This document shows positions 26,806 to 36,442 of a stretch of DNA of 63,750 nucleotides, piece after piece. The notes under the pieces are model-generated. The model was not told the DNA's origin and ran no database searches. It was given only the letters and a program-made list of their open reading frames with translations. A program made the translations under genes and the position numbers. This DNA comes from Ilumatobacteraceae bacterium. GTDB lineage: Bacteria; Actinomycetota; Acidimicrobiia; Acidimicrobiales; Ilumatobacteraceae. The first letter of the stretch is position 1; the number at the start of each line of letters is the position of its first letter. Where the stretch lies: assembly GCA_022425725.1 (NCBI GenBank), contig JAKMEY010000045.1, positions 1 to 63,750 of the forward strand. Direction: 5' to 3'.

Positions 26806-27570
26806 GTGAAAAACATTGCGTACGTCCGGAAACCGAGTCCACACCTTGGTGACGGATTGGTCACGCATATCGAACGGACCGAAATTGATGTCGACTGCGC
26901 TGTTGAGCAATGGCGTAACTACTGCGATGCTCTCGTACGTTGCGGATGGAGCCTTGTCGAGGCTCCTGCCGTCGACGAACACCCCGACGGCGTATTCATC
27001 GAAGATGCTGCGGTGATGTTTGGGAAACTCGCCGTCGTTACCCGTCCGGGAGCCCCCGAACGTCGGGGGGAAACCACCGGGCTCGCGGACGTGTTCGGTA
27101 ACGCGGGTCTTGCGGTAGAAGAGATGCCAACCGGTGATCTCGATGGCGGAGACGTGTTGAAAATCGGGTCGACCGCCTATGTCGGAGTGGGTGGGCGTAC
27201 TAATGATGCAGGTGTTGAAGCGCTTGCATCGATCATTGGGCCACGGGGGTGGGGAGTGCGTCCAATTCCGGTCACAAAGGTCCTTCACCTCAAATCGGCG
27301 GTGACCGCGTTACCTGACGGAACGGTGATCGGCTATCCGCCGCTGATTGATGACCAGACGCTGTTCCCCCGCTTTCTTGAGGTTCCGGAAGAACATGGCG
27401 GACATGTCGTTCTCGCAGCCGATGACACGGTGCTCATGTCGACCTCGGCGCCTCGCACAGCGGAGATGTTGCAAGCGCGCGGCCTTACGACCGTATGCGT
27501 CGACATCTCAGAATTCGAACGCCTCGAAGGCTGTGTGACATGCCTCTCTGTTCGGGTGCGAGCCAGTTAG
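26806..27570 (+). CDS. ddaH: N(G),N(G)-dimethylarginine dimethylaminohydrolase (DDAH)
   Basis: 254 residues of the amidinotransferase fold. Catalytic H161 is in KVLHLKSAVTAL, and the nucleophile is most likely C246 in EGCVTCLSVRVR. GDLDGGDVLKIG contains the substrate-binding acidic loop, and FIEDAAV is also typical. It converts methylated arginines to citrulline and methylamines. It stands alone, with an MFS carrier following after 9 bases, which could be its transporter. Arginine deiminase-like activity on other guanidines cannot be excluded. Confidence 0.85.
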   Translation: MKNIAYVRKPSPHLGDGLVTHIERTEIDVDCAVEQWRNYCDALVRCGWSLVEAPAVDEHPDGVFIEDAAVMFGKLAVVTRPGAPERRGETTGLADVFGNAGLAVEEMPTGDLDGGDVLKIGSTAYVGVGGRTNDAGVEALASIIGPRGWGVRPIPVTKVLHLKSAVTALPDGTVIGYPPLIDDQTLFPRFLEVPEEHGGHVVLAADDTVLMSTSAPRTAEMLQARGLTTVCVDISEFERLEGCVTCLSVRVRAS

Positions 27571-27573
27571 CCT
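27568..27573 (+). promoter_or_regulatory. Candidate -10 box of the MFS gene
   Basis: TAGCCT overlaps the ddaH stop codon and ends 6 bases before GTG 27580. Confidence 0.45.
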
Positions 27574-27579
27574 CACCTC

Positions 27580-28806
27580 GTGACACCCGCCGATCCGCTC
27601 GCTCCGCCCATGACTCGTCGTAAGGTGATGAGCCTTGGCGCGATTATGGCGGTGATGGCCTCTGGCTATGGCGTCATGTTCACCGTGCTCGATGATTATC
27701 GAGACCGGTTCGGCATTTCGGAGAGTCGACTCGGCATGATCGTCGGAATCGGGTTTCTGTCGTCGTTTCTCGCGCAGATCTTCCTTGCGCCACTTGCAGA
27801 TCGGGGACACGCCAAATCAATTGTCGTTGTCGGGCTTCTCTTGAATTTCGGCGGCTTAGTCATGCTTGCATTCGGGCAAACCACTGCCGTTCTGCTCATT
27901 GGCCGTTTTGTTATGGGAATCGGTCTCGGTGTTGCGTTTCCTGCGATCCGTCGGATTGTCATCCTTGGCGATGCTGATCGCCTTGGCGACAACCTCGGTC
28001 TTCTTCTTGCCGCAGATGTGGCAGGTTTCGCGGTTGGCCCTTTGCTGTCGGCGCTGGTGGTCGGTCCGTTAGGGCTCCCGGCTCCGTTTCTGATGATCGC
28101 TACAGCATCACTGTTGAGCATCTTCATTATCGTGCGCATCAAGGTTGAGGAGCGCGCCGATGCTGAGTCGAGCAAGCTGGCTTTTGATCTGCTGAAGATT
28201 AAGCCTTATGCCGCTGCCGTGTGCATGGGTGTTGCAGTCTTCGTGATGATTGGCACCTTTGATGCGTTGTGGGTCGTCATGCTTGACGATCTTGAGGCCT
28301 CTGAGTGGATTGCGAATGTCGGAATCACCTTGTTTGTACTCCCGATGATCTTCTTGGCAGAGCGGGGCGGCCGTTTGGCGCAGAGGATTGGACCGTTTCG
28401 TGTTGGTCCGGTGGGCTTGATCATCGGTGCCATCTACATGATCATGTATGGACTGCTTCCATCTGCGCTTGTGATGTTGGGAGTCGGAGTCCTCCACGGG
28501 GTTACCGATTCATTGACGGTGTCGAGTTCTGCTATTGCCGTCGGAATGGTGACACCCGAAGATCGTCACGCCGGCGGGCAGGGCTTGCTGGGGGGAGTGC
28601 AGACTCTCTCGGCCGGCGCAATCGCGGTTGTGGCAGGGTTTCTTTATGAGAGCTACGGCCGATTCCCGGCATACGCCGTGTGTGCAATCATCATGGTCGC
28701 CCTTGCGGTGACCGCATTTATCTTGAGTGGAAATCAGCGTTCTGCAACACCTGATGACCCAGTCAACGTGAATGATCCCGCAAACGCAGTTACCGGTCAC
28801 GCCTAA
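27580..28806 (+). CDS. Major facilitator superfamily transporter
   Basis: 408 residues, twelve predicted membrane helices. The helix 2-3 loop carries APLADRGHAKSIVVVG (the GxxxDRxGR-type MFS motif A), and the second half repeats it as LAERGGRLAQRIG. The substrate is unknown. A GTG start at 27580 is supported by TAGCCT 6 bases upstream; ATG 27610 is a possible alternative. It directly follows ddaH and could move arginine-derived compounds, but this is guilt by proximity. Confidence 0.85.
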   Translation: MTPADPLAPPMTRRKVMSLGAIMAVMASGYGVMFTVLDDYRDRFGISESRLGMIVGIGFLSSFLAQIFLAPLADRGHAKSIVVVGLLLNFGGLVMLAFGQTTAVLLIGRFVMGIGLGVAFPAIRRIVILGDADRLGDNLGLLLAADVAGFAVGPLLSALVVGPLGLPAPFLMIATASLLSIFIIVRIKVEERADAESSKLAFDLLKIKPYAAAVCMGVAVFVMIGTFDALWVVMLDDLEASEWIANVGITLFVLPMIFLAERGGRLAQRIGPFRVGPVGLIIGAIYMIMYGLLPSALVMLGVGVLHGVTDSLTVSSSAIAVGMVTPEDRHAGGQGLLGGVQTLSAGAIAVVAGFLYESYGRFPAYAVCAIIMVALAVTAFILSGNQRSATPDDPVNVNDPANAVTGHA

Positions 28807-28857
28807 GACAGTTCAAACCTGAGGTGGTTGCAGATGACGCCAGTGAAATGGTGTTGG

Positions 28858-29340
28858 CTAGCGCGCCCCGAGCGTCTTTGTCATGGGAAGCGAGCTTCGC
28901 TCACCGTCACCTTCCAGAATGACGCTATGTGAACGCTGGACCTGCTGATCGCGAGCCATCAGCCCGATGAAGAGACCGACGACAGCGATCGCGCCGTAAC
29001 CAGCACCAGAGGCAAGCATGGCGAGCGCAGGTGCTGGACACGTTCCTGCGATTGACCACCCGGCCCCGAAAAGAGCTCCACCATAGACGTGATGTCGTTC
29101 AACCTTTGAACGAGCGAGTGAAAGCACCCCACCATAAGGAGTAGCGAGTTGGCGACGCTCCAATAGCCACAGAAGAGGAGCGGAGATACCGATCGCCAAA
29201 CCCATGAGACCAAACACATAGAAGCTCTCGAGTCGAAGTGTTGCGTGGATGGTGTCGTAATCGTGAAGACGGCCGGCAGCGAGAACAAAGCCAAACATCG
29301 CTCCGAAGACGAGACCGATGATGTTCATTGAGCGTCTCAT
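28858..29340 (-). CDS. YeeE/YedE-type sulfur transporter, second half-protein
   Basis: 160 residues, about four membrane helices. The signature GTCPAPALAMLASG carries the conserved cysteine used by YeeE proteins to handle thiosulfate or sulfide-type substrates. ATG 29340 overlaps the stop of the upstream partner (ATGA), so the two halves are made together and probably form one transporter. Confidence 0.85.
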   Translation of the reverse strand: MRRSMNIIGLVFGAMFGFVLAAGRLHDYDTIHATLRLESFYVFGLMGLAIGISAPLLWLLERRQLATPYGGVLSLARSKVERHHVYGGALFGAGWSIAGTCPAPALAMLASGAGYGAIAVVGLFIGLMARDQQVQRSHSVILEGDGERSSLPMTKTLGAR

Positions 29341-29834
29341 TTCGCCACCGCCGGAACGACATCGCCAAGACCGGTGAACGACGTCAGCAGGAAGGTGACG
29401 GCAACAGCAGCGGCCATAAAGGTGGCGGTTGCCGCCCAACTAGCAGGAGACCGTTGAGCAGTTCCGCAGATGCCGTGCCCGGAGGTGCAACCGCCTGCCA
29501 CACGGGCTCCGTAACCCATGACGATGGCTCCGAGGAGGATGACGATCATGATGGTCGCTTCTGACCACCCCGCAGCGTGGAGGGCGCTATACCCGCGCCG
29601 AAGTTCGATACCTGGGCCAAGGATGGTGGCAAGACCGCCGCCGAGAAAGATGCCGACGAAGTAAAAGGCTCGCCAACTCACCGAATCGGTGTCTCGACGA
29701 ATGGTCTTGACCGTCTGGATATAGGCCCCAGATGCCCCGAGAGGCTGATTCGAAATAGTGAACAGCGCAACAACGAGCAATCCGAGTAGGGGTCCAGCGA
29801 TCCACCACGGCAACTGATCAGGTAAAACTCCCAT
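29337..29834 (-). CDS. YeeE/YedE-type sulfur transporter, first half-protein
   Basis: 165 residues with about four helices. GARVAGGCTSGHGICG is the conserved Cys-containing YeeE motif. With the downstream gene it makes the two-gene (PmpA/PmpB-like) form of a family that is a single longer protein in many bacteria. No rhodanese or TusA gene lies beside it. The starting ATG 29834 was chosen over an upstream in-frame codon because MGVLPDQLPWWIAG begins the first helix correctly. Confidence 0.85.
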   Translation of the reverse strand: MGVLPDQLPWWIAGPLLGLLVVALFTISNQPLGASGAYIQTVKTIRRDTDSVSWRAFYFVGIFLGGGLATILGPGIELRRGYSALHAAGWSEATIMIVILLGAIVMGYGARVAGGCTSGHGICGTAQRSPASWAATATFMAAAVAVTFLLTSFTGLGDVVPAVAK

Positions 29835-29913
29835 GCCGCATCTTTGCACTCTGTGGGCGCCATCACAATAATGTCGGCACTTCTCGCCTCGTAACTCGAC
29901 TCTGTTGTAGGGG

Positions 29914-29919
29914 TAGCGT
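29914..29919 (+). promoter_or_regulatory. Candidate -10 box of panB
   Basis: TAGCGT, 6 bases before ATG 29926. Confidence 0.5.
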
Positions 29920-29925
29920 GGCGTT

Positions 29926-30792
29926 ATGGCTGAGATCGACTCCCAAGATGAAGTCGAGCGCCCCTACGGCGGCGCCGAAAACCCCGATGCACCGAAGCGT
30001 GTTCGGATTCGTCACTTTGCGCGGGCGAAAGAGCAAGGAATTCGAATTACTGGCCTCACGAGCTATGACGTGCTGACCGCTCAGATTTTTGATGAATCAG
30101 GAATCGATTTTCTTCTCGTTGGTGACTCTGCTGGTAACACCGTGTTCGGAAACGACACGACCCTTCCGGTGACTGTCGATGCGCTCATTCCATTGACCAG
30201 AGCAGTTGCTCGGGCAGCGAAACGGGCACTGGTCATTGCCGACTTGCCGTTCGGCTCCTACGAACTTGGGCCTGATGAGGCACTGCGCACAGCGATTCGC
30301 TTCATGAAAGAAACCGAAGCCCATGCGGTGAAGCTCGAGGGTGGCGAGCGATCAGCTGAACAGATCAGCAAAATTGTGACTGCGGGAATCCCTGTGATGG
30401 CCCACATCGGGTTCACCCCTCAAAGTGAGCACGGCCTCGGCGGTCACCTCATTCAAGGTCGTGGCGACGGGGCCGAGCAGCTTCTCGCTGACGCACGGGC
30501 TGTCGAAGCTGCCGGCGCATTCGCAGTCGTACTTGAGATGGTGCCCTCTGCTGTTGCGCAACGGGTCACAGAGGCGGTGTCAATTCCGACAATCAGTGTT
30601 GGAGCTGGACCGCATTGCGACGGTCAGCTGTTGGTGTGGACCGATTGGGCCGGGTTGACGACCGGTCGCATTCCAAGGTTTGTCAAGCAGTATGCAAACC
30701 TTTCCGGTGTGCTTCGTGAGGCAGCCGAGCAGTTCTGTGCCGATGTAGCCTCCGGCGAGTACCCGTCGGCAGAACACGAATATCAGGAGTAA
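29926..30792 (+). CDS. panB: 3-methyl-2-oxobutanoate hydroxymethyltransferase
   Basis: 288 residues. The (beta/alpha)8 enzyme shows [19 protein letters not shown], the metal-binding [24 protein letters not shown] and VLEMVP. It makes ketopantoate from alpha-ketoisovalerate using methylene-THF, the first step toward CoA. Its last 10 bases overlap the end of metH on the other strand. Confidence 0.96.
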   Translation: MAEIDSQDEVERPYGGAENPDAPKRVRIRHFARAKEQGIRITGLTSYDVLTAQIFDESGIDFLLVGDSAGNTVFGNDTTLPVTVDALIPLTRAVARAAKRALVIADLPFGSYELGPDEALRTAIRFMKETEAHAVKLEGGERSAEQISKIVTAGIPVMAHIGFTPQSEHGLGGHLIQGRGDGAEQLLADARAVEAAGAFAVVLEMVPSAVAQRVTEAVSIPTISVGAGPHCDGQLLVWTDWAGLTTGRIPRFVKQYANLSGVLREAAEQFCADVASGEYPSAEHEYQE

Positions 30793-33700
30793 CTTCGCTC
30801 CGGTTCGTAGGCGAGAATCGGCGCAAGCCGAAGTTCGGTTTCCTCAAGACTGAGTTCTTTGCGCTCTGCGTAATCGCTCACCTGGTCTTGGGTGACTCGC
30901 CCAACTCCGAAATAACTGGCGTCGGGGTGTGCGAAATACAATCCGCTCACAGATGAGCCCGGGTACATCGCCCATGATTCTGTGAGCTGAAGCCCGATCT
31001 CTTCGGGGGCGTTGAGCAAGTCAAAGATGGTCGATTTCTCGGAGTGATCGGGTTGTGCCGGATAACCCGGTGCTGGACGTATGCCTCTGTACTCCTCGGC
31101 AATGACGGCGGCGGGGTCGCAAAGTTCGTTGGGTGAGTAGCCCCAATGCTCCGTTCGAACCACCCAATGCAGGTACTCCGCTGCTGCTTCGGCAAAACGA
31201 TCGGCAAGCGCTTTCAACATGATCGATGAATAATCATCTCCCGCAGTCTCGAATGCCTCAGATCGGTGATATTCGCCTTCCCCGACGGTGACAGCGAACG
31301 CACCGATATGGTCCCGAACCTCACTGCCGGCGGGAGCGATGAAGTCGGACAGGCAGAGGTTAGAACGATGTCGAATCGTTGATGCCTGACGTTGCTGGCG
31401 CAAACCGTGCAATGTTGCGCGGTGAGAACCGTCGTCGTTAAGCACTGCAATGTCATCACCTCGAGATTCCGCCCGCCAGAACCCGAGGACGCCAACAGGT
31501 GAGAGCCACTCCTCGGCAATGATGGTGTCGAGCATGCGCTGGGCGTCGTTGAAGAGGTCGTTTGCTGCGTGTGCAGATTGCTCGTCGCGCAGTACCGCCG
31601 GATAGCCGCCGCGAAGTCCCCAGGTGGAAAAGAATGGTGACCAATCGATGAATGGGCGTAGCGTCTCAACGTCGAGCGAAACCGTGCGTGTTCCAGTGAA
31701 TGACGGTGGGTGGACGGTTGTGCTGTTGAACTCGAACGCTGTCCGTTCAGTGCGGGCCCGAGCAAGGTCTGGTCGCTCTCTTTGTTGTTCTGCGAGGTGG
31801 TAGTTCTCGGCAACGCGGTCGTAATCGATGCTGAGTTCGTTGAGGAACTCGTCACGTTTGTCGTCTGAGAGAAGCTGCGAGATGACCCCAGATGCTCGGC
31901 TTGCGTCTGCCACGTGGACGACCGGGCCATCGTTTCGAGCCGGCCGAATACGCAGCGCGGTGTGAAGTCTGCTGGTTGTCGCACCTCCGATGAGAAGTGG
32001 GGTGTCAATTCCGTTGCGGTCGAGTTCGTTTGCAACATTCACCATGTGATCGAGCGAGGGAGTGATGAGGCCCGAGAGGCCTATGATGTCGACATTATGT
32101 TCTCGCGCTGCATCACAGATCTGTTGGGTCGGGACCATGACGCCAAGGTCGATGACGGTGTAATCAGCGCATCCGAGTACGACCCCAACGATGTTCTTTC
32201 CAATGTCATGCACATCACCCGCAACGGTTGCTAACAGCACTTTGCCGGAAGATGAGGGGGACGTCGAATCATCACTTGCGGAGCGCTCTGCCTCGATAAA
32301 CGGGGTCAGGTAGTTCACTGCTTGTTTCATTACCCGTGCTGACTTGACGACTTGCGGTAGGAACATCCTTCCGGCGCCAAAAAGTTCGCCGACACGGTTC
32401 ATGCCGCCCATGAGTGGGCCTTCAATGACATCGACTGCTGCGCCAAGCTGTGACCTTGCCTCTTCGACATCATCTTCAATGAATTCAGTAGTGCCGGTGA
32501 CGAGGGAGTGCGTGATGCGTTCGTCGACGGGTAATTCTCGCCACTGCTGGTCGGCGACTGCGGTAGATGAATCGCTGTGACCGGAAAACCGTGTCGCAGC
32601 GGCAAGTAAACGGTCGGTGGCATCGTCTCGCGTATTCAACACAACATCGGAACACAGGTCTCGAAGTTCCGGGTCGAGTTCATCATGGATTGCGAGCTGA
32701 GCAGGGTTCACGATGCCAATCCGCATTCCGGCAGAGATTGCATGTAGAAGGAACACCGAGTGCATTGCTTCGCGCACGGTGTCGTTTCCTCTGAACGAGA
32801 ACGAGAGGTTCGAGACCCCTCCAGATATGTGGGTATGCGGAAACCGCGTCTGGAGTTCGCGTGCTGCTGCAATGAAGTCAATGCCGTAGGTGTTGTGCTC
32901 TTCGATGCCGGTGCCTAAGGCGAAGATATTCGGGTCGAAGATGATGTCTTCCGGCGGCATCCCAATACGGTTTGTGAGGATGTCGTACGCCCGCGAGCAC
33001 ATCTCAATTCTTCGTTCTTGTGTATCGGCTTGACCATGTTCATCGAAGGCCATAACGATGACAGCAGCGCCGTAATCGCGGCAAATTCGTGCCTGTCGAC
33101 AGAACTCTTCTTCACCTTCTTTGAGCGAAATTGAATTGACCACTGACTTACCCTGAAGGCAGCCAAGTGCTTGTTCGATGACATCGAAGCGTGAAGAATC
33201 GACGACGACCGGAACTCGAGCGATATCCGGTTCGGCCGATAACAGGCGTAAGAAGGTAGTCATCTCGTGGGCTGCATCGAGCAGACCCTCGTCCATGTTG
33301 ATGTCGATTGCCTGCGCCCCCGCAGCCACCTGACTCCGGGCAATATCAAGGGCATCTTCGTAGTTGCCTTCTTTGATGAGGCGGAGAAACTTTCGTGAGC
33401 CAAAGACGTTCGTTCGCTCGCCGATATTGACAAATGGGATGTCGTCGGTCAGTTCGAAGCGTTCGAGCCCCGCAAGTTCAAGGTGAGCAGGGCGGGTTAC
33501 GGGAATTCGTGGCTGGTGCGGCGCAACTGCAGCGGCGATTGCAGCGATGTGGTCGGGCGTTGTGCCGCAACATCCTCCAACGACATTCACTAGGCCAGCC
33601 GCTGCATATTCGCCGACAATGGCGGCGGTATCAGCAGGTGACTCGTCATAGCAACCAAGTGCATTTGGCAGCCCGGCATTTGGGTATGCCGAAACCGGAA

Positions 33701-34490
33701 TATCGGCGAGAGCGGATAACTCGGCAACAAATGGACGCATGTCGTGTCCGCCGAACGCACAGTTCACGCCAACGGATACGGGTTGGCTGTGGCGCACCGA
33801 GGCCCAGAAAGCCCCCATTGTTTGACCTGACAAGGTTCGACCGGAGCGATCGCTCACCGTCCCTGAGATCATGATGGGTAGGGCGATTTGGCGGGATTCC
33901 TCGAGACGTCTGATTGCGACGATTGCGGCTTTCGCGTTCAAGGTGTCGAAGATGGTTTCAAGAAGAATGAGATCAACACCGCCATCGACAAGGGCTTCGA
34001 TTTGCTCGGTGTAGGCAGCAACCATCTCGTCGAAGTGCACGGCTCGGTATCCCGGATCTTCGACGCGGGGTGACATTGACAGTGTCTGGTTTGTTGGGCC
34101 TACGGCCCCTGCAACGAACCTTGTGATGTCGTCCGAGGTGTTGTCGACGGCAGTCCGGGCCAATCGGGCGGCTTCGAAGTTGAGATCTCGTACGATGTCT
34201 TCCGTGCCGTAATCGGCTTGAGCGATACGCGTTGAGTTGAATGTATTTGTGCAAATGATGTGAGCACCGGCGGCGATGTAACTGCGATGGATATCGCCGA
34301 TGACATCGGGTCGGGTCAGCGACAGTATGTCGTTGTTTCCAGTGAGGTCGATTGGGTGCTGAGCGAAACGGTCACCTCGAAAATCGTCTGGCGAGAGATT
34401 TCGACTCTGTATTTCGGTGCCCATTGCTCCGTCGATGACGAGAATGCGCTCAGCGACCGCTGCAGAGAAGGCATTTCGGATTTCAGACAT
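30783..34490 (-). CDS. metH: Cobalamin-dependent methionine synthase
   Basis: 1235 residues, all modules present. The homocysteine domain has zinc ligands C244, C307 and C308. The pterin domain follows ([18 protein letters not shown], about 355-600). The B12 module carries H761 in [12 protein letters not shown], the cobalt ligand. The C-terminal reactivation domain (about 920-1235) has [18 protein letters not shown] for SAM binding. It overlaps metF by 8 bases and is the third gene of the regulator-metF-metH operon. No cobalamin riboswitch is seen upstream, and regulation appears to come from the ArsR-methyltransferase protein. Confidence 0.98.
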   Translation of the reverse strand: MSEIRNAFSAAVAERILVIDGAMGTEIQSRNLSPDDFRGDRFAQHPIDLTGNNDILSLTRPDVIGDIHRSYIAAGAHIICTNTFNSTRIAQADYGTEDIVRDLNFEAARLARTAVDNTSDDITRFVAGAVGPTNQTLSMSPRVEDPGYRAVHFDEMVAAYTEQIEALVDGGVDLILLETIFDTLNAKAAIVAIRRLEESRQIALPIMISGTVSDRSGRTLSGQTMGAFWASVRHSQPVSVGVNCAFGGHDMRPFVAELSALADIPVSAYPNAGLPNALGCYDESPADTAAIVGEYAAAGLVNVVGGCCGTTPDHIAAIAAAVAPHQPRIPVTRPAHLELAGLERFELTDDIPFVNIGERTNVFGSRKFLRLIKEGNYEDALDIARSQVAAGAQAIDINMDEGLLDAAHEMTTFLRLLSAEPDIARVPVVVDSSRFDVIEQALGCLQGKSVVNSISLKEGEEEFCRQARICRDYGAAVIVMAFDEHGQADTQERRIEMCSRAYDILTNRIGMPPEDIIFDPNIFALGTGIEEHNTYGIDFIAAARELQTRFPHTHISGGVSNLSFSFRGNDTVREAMHSVFLLHAISAGMRIGIVNPAQLAIHDELDPELRDLCSDVVLNTRDDATDRLLAAATRFSGHSDSSTAVADQQWRELPVDERITHSLVTGTTEFIEDDVEEARSQLGAAVDVIEGPLMGGMNRVGELFGAGRMFLPQVVKSARVMKQAVNYLTPFIEAERSASDDSTSPSSSGKVLLATVAGDVHDIGKNIVGVVLGCADYTVIDLGVMVPTQQICDAAREHNVDIIGLSGLITPSLDHMVNVANELDRNGIDTPLLIGGATTSRLHTALRIRPARNDGPVVHVADASRASGVISQLLSDDKRDEFLNELSIDYDRVAENYHLAEQQRERPDLARARTERTAFEFNSTTVHPPSFTGTRTVSLDVETLRPFIDWSPFFSTWGLRGGYPAVLRDEQSAHAANDLFNDAQRMLDTIIAEEWLSPVGVLGFWRAESRGDDIAVLNDDGSHRATLHGLRQQRQASTIRHRSNLCLSDFIAPAGSEVRDHIGAFAVTVGEGEYHRSEAFETAGDDYSSIMLKALADRFAEAAAEYLHWVVRTEHWGYSPNELCDPAAVIAEEYRGIRPAPGYPAQPDHSEKSTIFDLLNAPEEIGLQLTESWAMYPGSSVSGLYFAHPDASYFGVGRVTQDQVSDYAERKELSLEETELRLAPILAYEPERSYS

Positions 34491-35343
34491 GTTGATTTCC
34501 TCTGATCGCAGAAACGAGTTCGCAGAGCAATTGCGACGAGTTCAGGCTGTAAAGGTGGAACTCATCGAGGCCCTCGGCATGGAGGGCTTCGATTTGCCGT
34601 TGAGTCCAGGTAATTGATTGTTCGCGCTCTGCGGCAGCATTGCCCTTTGTGGAGGCAAAATGCGAGAGGAGTTCGCTGGGAATACTCGCCCCACATCGCT
34701 GGGCGAATGCCACTGACTTTTCAAATGAATGGATGGGCATGATTCCAGGAATCAAGTCGACCTCAAGACCTCTCTGCGCGATCCGGTGGCGTAAGGCAAG
34801 AAACGCCGAGTTATCGAAGAACATTTGCGTCATCGCTCGTGTCGCACCGGCTTCAACTTTTGCGGAAAGGACGTCAATGTCATGGCTGAGGGTGGGCGAC
34901 TGTGGGTGCTTTTCGGGGTATGCAGAGACTGAGACAGTAATCGGCTGCCCTCGGAGTTGCGCTCGTTCAATGACCGCTGCGACGAGCTGGTCGGTCTGCT
35001 GAAAGCCTTTGGGGTGGGGTTGGTACGGGGCATCAATTCCTGAAGGGGGATCACCTCGCAGGGCAACGATATGTGTAATACCAAGGTCGAGATAATGGTC
35101 GATAACGGCGTGAACCTCATCGATGGACATCCCGACACAAGTGAGATGCGCAGCGACGGGGCAGCCGGCGTGATCATTGGCGAGCTCGACCGATGAGAAT
35201 GAGCGCTCACGCTCTCCGCCGCCGGCACCATATGTCACCGAAATAAGTGTCGGATCGATCACTTGAAGTTCGTGCATCGATCGCCTCAGCGTCTCGTGTC
35301 CCTTGGTGGTTTTTGGCGGGAAAACTTCGTAAGAAAACCTCAT
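34483..35343 (-). CDS. metF: Methylenetetrahydrofolate reductase
   Basis: 286 residues. [12 protein letters not shown] starts the (beta/alpha)8 barrel, with VTYGAGG, HLTCVG and ALRGDPP as the flavin/folate-binding segments. It supplies 5-methyl-THF to MetH. ATG 35343 overlaps the stop of the regulator gene (ATGA), and its own stop overlaps metH, so all three are translationally coupled. Confidence 0.97.
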   Translation of the reverse strand: MRFSYEVFPPKTTKGHETLRRSMHELQVIDPTLISVTYGAGGGERERSFSSVELANDHAGCPVAAHLTCVGMSIDEVHAVIDHYLDLGITHIVALRGDPPSGIDAPYQPHPKGFQQTDQLVAAVIERAQLRGQPITVSVSAYPEKHPQSPTLSHDIDVLSAKVEAGATRAMTQMFFDNSAFLALRHRIAQRGLEVDLIPGIMPIHSFEKSVAFAQRCGASIPSELLSHFASTKGNAAAEREQSITWTQRQIEALHAEGLDEFHLYSLNSSQLLCELVSAIRGNQHV

Positions 35344-36350
35344 TGCTCGCGACCTTTCTGCGCAAGCCAAATGCCCACGCTGAGGCGGTCACTCTCTGGT
35401 TCTTCAGCAACTTGGTGGTGCCGGATATTGAGCCCTGCGTTGCGACACCAGGTCGCAATTTGCTGATTATCGAAGCCGAGCCGTCTATGGGCATGTTCCA
35501 TTCGAAGTGTTTCGTTCTCATGCGCCATCAGGTCGACGATGGCAACGGTGCCGCCGTTTGATGCAAGCCGAGAGATTGCCTCGATCGCTCGGTCGGGGTT
35601 GTCGAGGTAGTGCAGCACTTGGTGAACGATGACGAGATCAAATTGGTCAGTTCGGTTCAGCGGAGCGAAGAGGTCTGCGTGGCGGAGTTCTGCGCGGTGG
35701 ATGCCCGCAGAATCGAGAGTGGCGCGTGCAACTCTTAGCATCGCTGCATTCGAGTCGAGACCAACAACGCGATCACTGTGGTCAGACAGGAGTTCGATCA
35801 TCCGGCCGGTACCGGTGCCGATGTCGACAATGTTGCCCAGATTTGACGACGGGAGAGCGCTGTTGAGGGCTGAGAGAAGAGCTGACTCGACAATGTGTTG
35901 TGAGACGTGGTGGGAGCTCTCGCGGCCCCAGGCTTCTGCTCGAGATGCGAAGTGGTGATGGGCGGCCTCTGCGCGACGTTGGCGAACCGCAAAGAGTCGA
36001 TCTCGGTCTGCTTCGATCTGTGGGTCTGATGAGTGAAGGGCGCTGAGAATGCTGTGGGTGATGCGTTCGAGTTGGTTGTTATTTTGCGGTTGCCGTTCGA
36101 GGCCGAAAAAGACAAATGACCCTTCACGATGTCGGGAGCACACGCCGGCATCGACAAGAAGTCGGAGATGGCGAGAAATGCGTGGTTGTGATTGACCGAG
36201 TATTTCGCAGAGGTCAGAAACAGAGCATTCGCCGTGTTGTAGCACGGCGACGATGCGCAGTCGGCTGGGTTCCCCAATCGCTTTGAGGATCTCGACGGTG
36301 TTGTCGAGTGGAAGAAGATCATCGGTTTGAGGAGCTTCGAGTAGCGTCAT
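35340..36350 (-). CDS. ArsR-family regulator fused to a SAM-binding methyltransferase domain (SahR-like)
   Basis: 336 residues. An N-terminal winged HTH of ArsR type (about 15-85; recognition helix QSQPRISRHLRLL) is joined to a class I methyltransferase fold with motif I VDIGTGTGR (175-183) and acidic GLDSN (197-201). This is the architecture of SahR, the S-adenosylhomocysteine-responsive repressor of methionine-cycle genes described in Proteobacteria. Here it heads an operon with metF and metH. The start is ATG 36350, at the predicted transcription start; ATG 36356 lies upstream of it. The family lacks the metal-binding Cys set of classical ArsR proteins, as expected for SAH sensing. The effector is inferred. 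Confidence 0.85.
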   Translation of the reverse strand: MTLLEAPQTDDLLPLDNTVEILKAIGEPSRLRIVAVLQHGECSVSDLCEILGQSQPRISRHLRLLVDAGVCSRHREGSFVFFGLERQPQNNNQLERITHSILSALHSSDPQIEADRDRLFAVRQRRAEAAHHHFASRAEAWGRESSHHVSQHIVESALLSALNSALPSSNLGNIVDIGTGTGRMIELLSDHSDRVVGLDSNAAMLRVARATLDSAGIHRAELRHADLFAPLNRTDQFDLVIVHQVLHYLDNPDRAIEAISRLASNGGTVAIVDLMAHENETLRMEHAHRRLGFDNQQIATWCRNAGLNIRHHQVAEEPESDRLSVGIWLAQKGREQ

Positions 36351-36357
36351 GTACATA

Positions 36358-36386
36358 AAGATATAAAGAAATCTACATATTGTCAA
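36358..36386 (-). promoter_or_regulatory. Promoter of the sahR-like/metF/metH operon
   Basis: On the minus strand TTGACA (36386-36381) is separated by 17 bases from TATCTT (36363-36358). The start codon ATG 36350 falls 7 bases past the -10, so the transcript is probably leaderless. Confidence 0.7.
36361..36380. promoter_or_regulatory. Candidate SahR-type operator
   Basis: ATATAAAGAAATCTACATAT is an imperfect palindrome (ATAT-nn-AGA-nn-TCT-nn-ATAT, 14 of 20 positions symmetric). It fills the spacer between the -35 and -10. It matches 17 of 20 positions of ATATAAAGATATCTTTATAT, the SahR consensus as I recall it for Alphaproteobacteria. Binding here would block RNA polymerase directly. Confidence 0.65.
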
Positions 36387-36430
36387 TTCCATGGGATTGC
36401 GGGGGGTCGGTGTGCAATTCCTCGGAGTGT

Positions 36431-36436
36431 CAGAAT
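36431..36436 (+). promoter_or_regulatory. Candidate -10 box of matB
   Basis: CAGAAT, 6 bases before ATG 36443. Confidence 0.3.
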
Positions 36437-36442
36437 GTCCAA

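Noticed and set aside
31214..32038. 274-codon frame in a second frame of metH
   Set aside because: Ser/Thr/Arg-rich shadow composition, inside a conserved gene.
34490..36440. Cobalamin, SAM or SAH riboswitch before metF/metH
   Set aside because: The transcript appears leaderless and the upstream space is too short. No conserved riboswitch core is visible.
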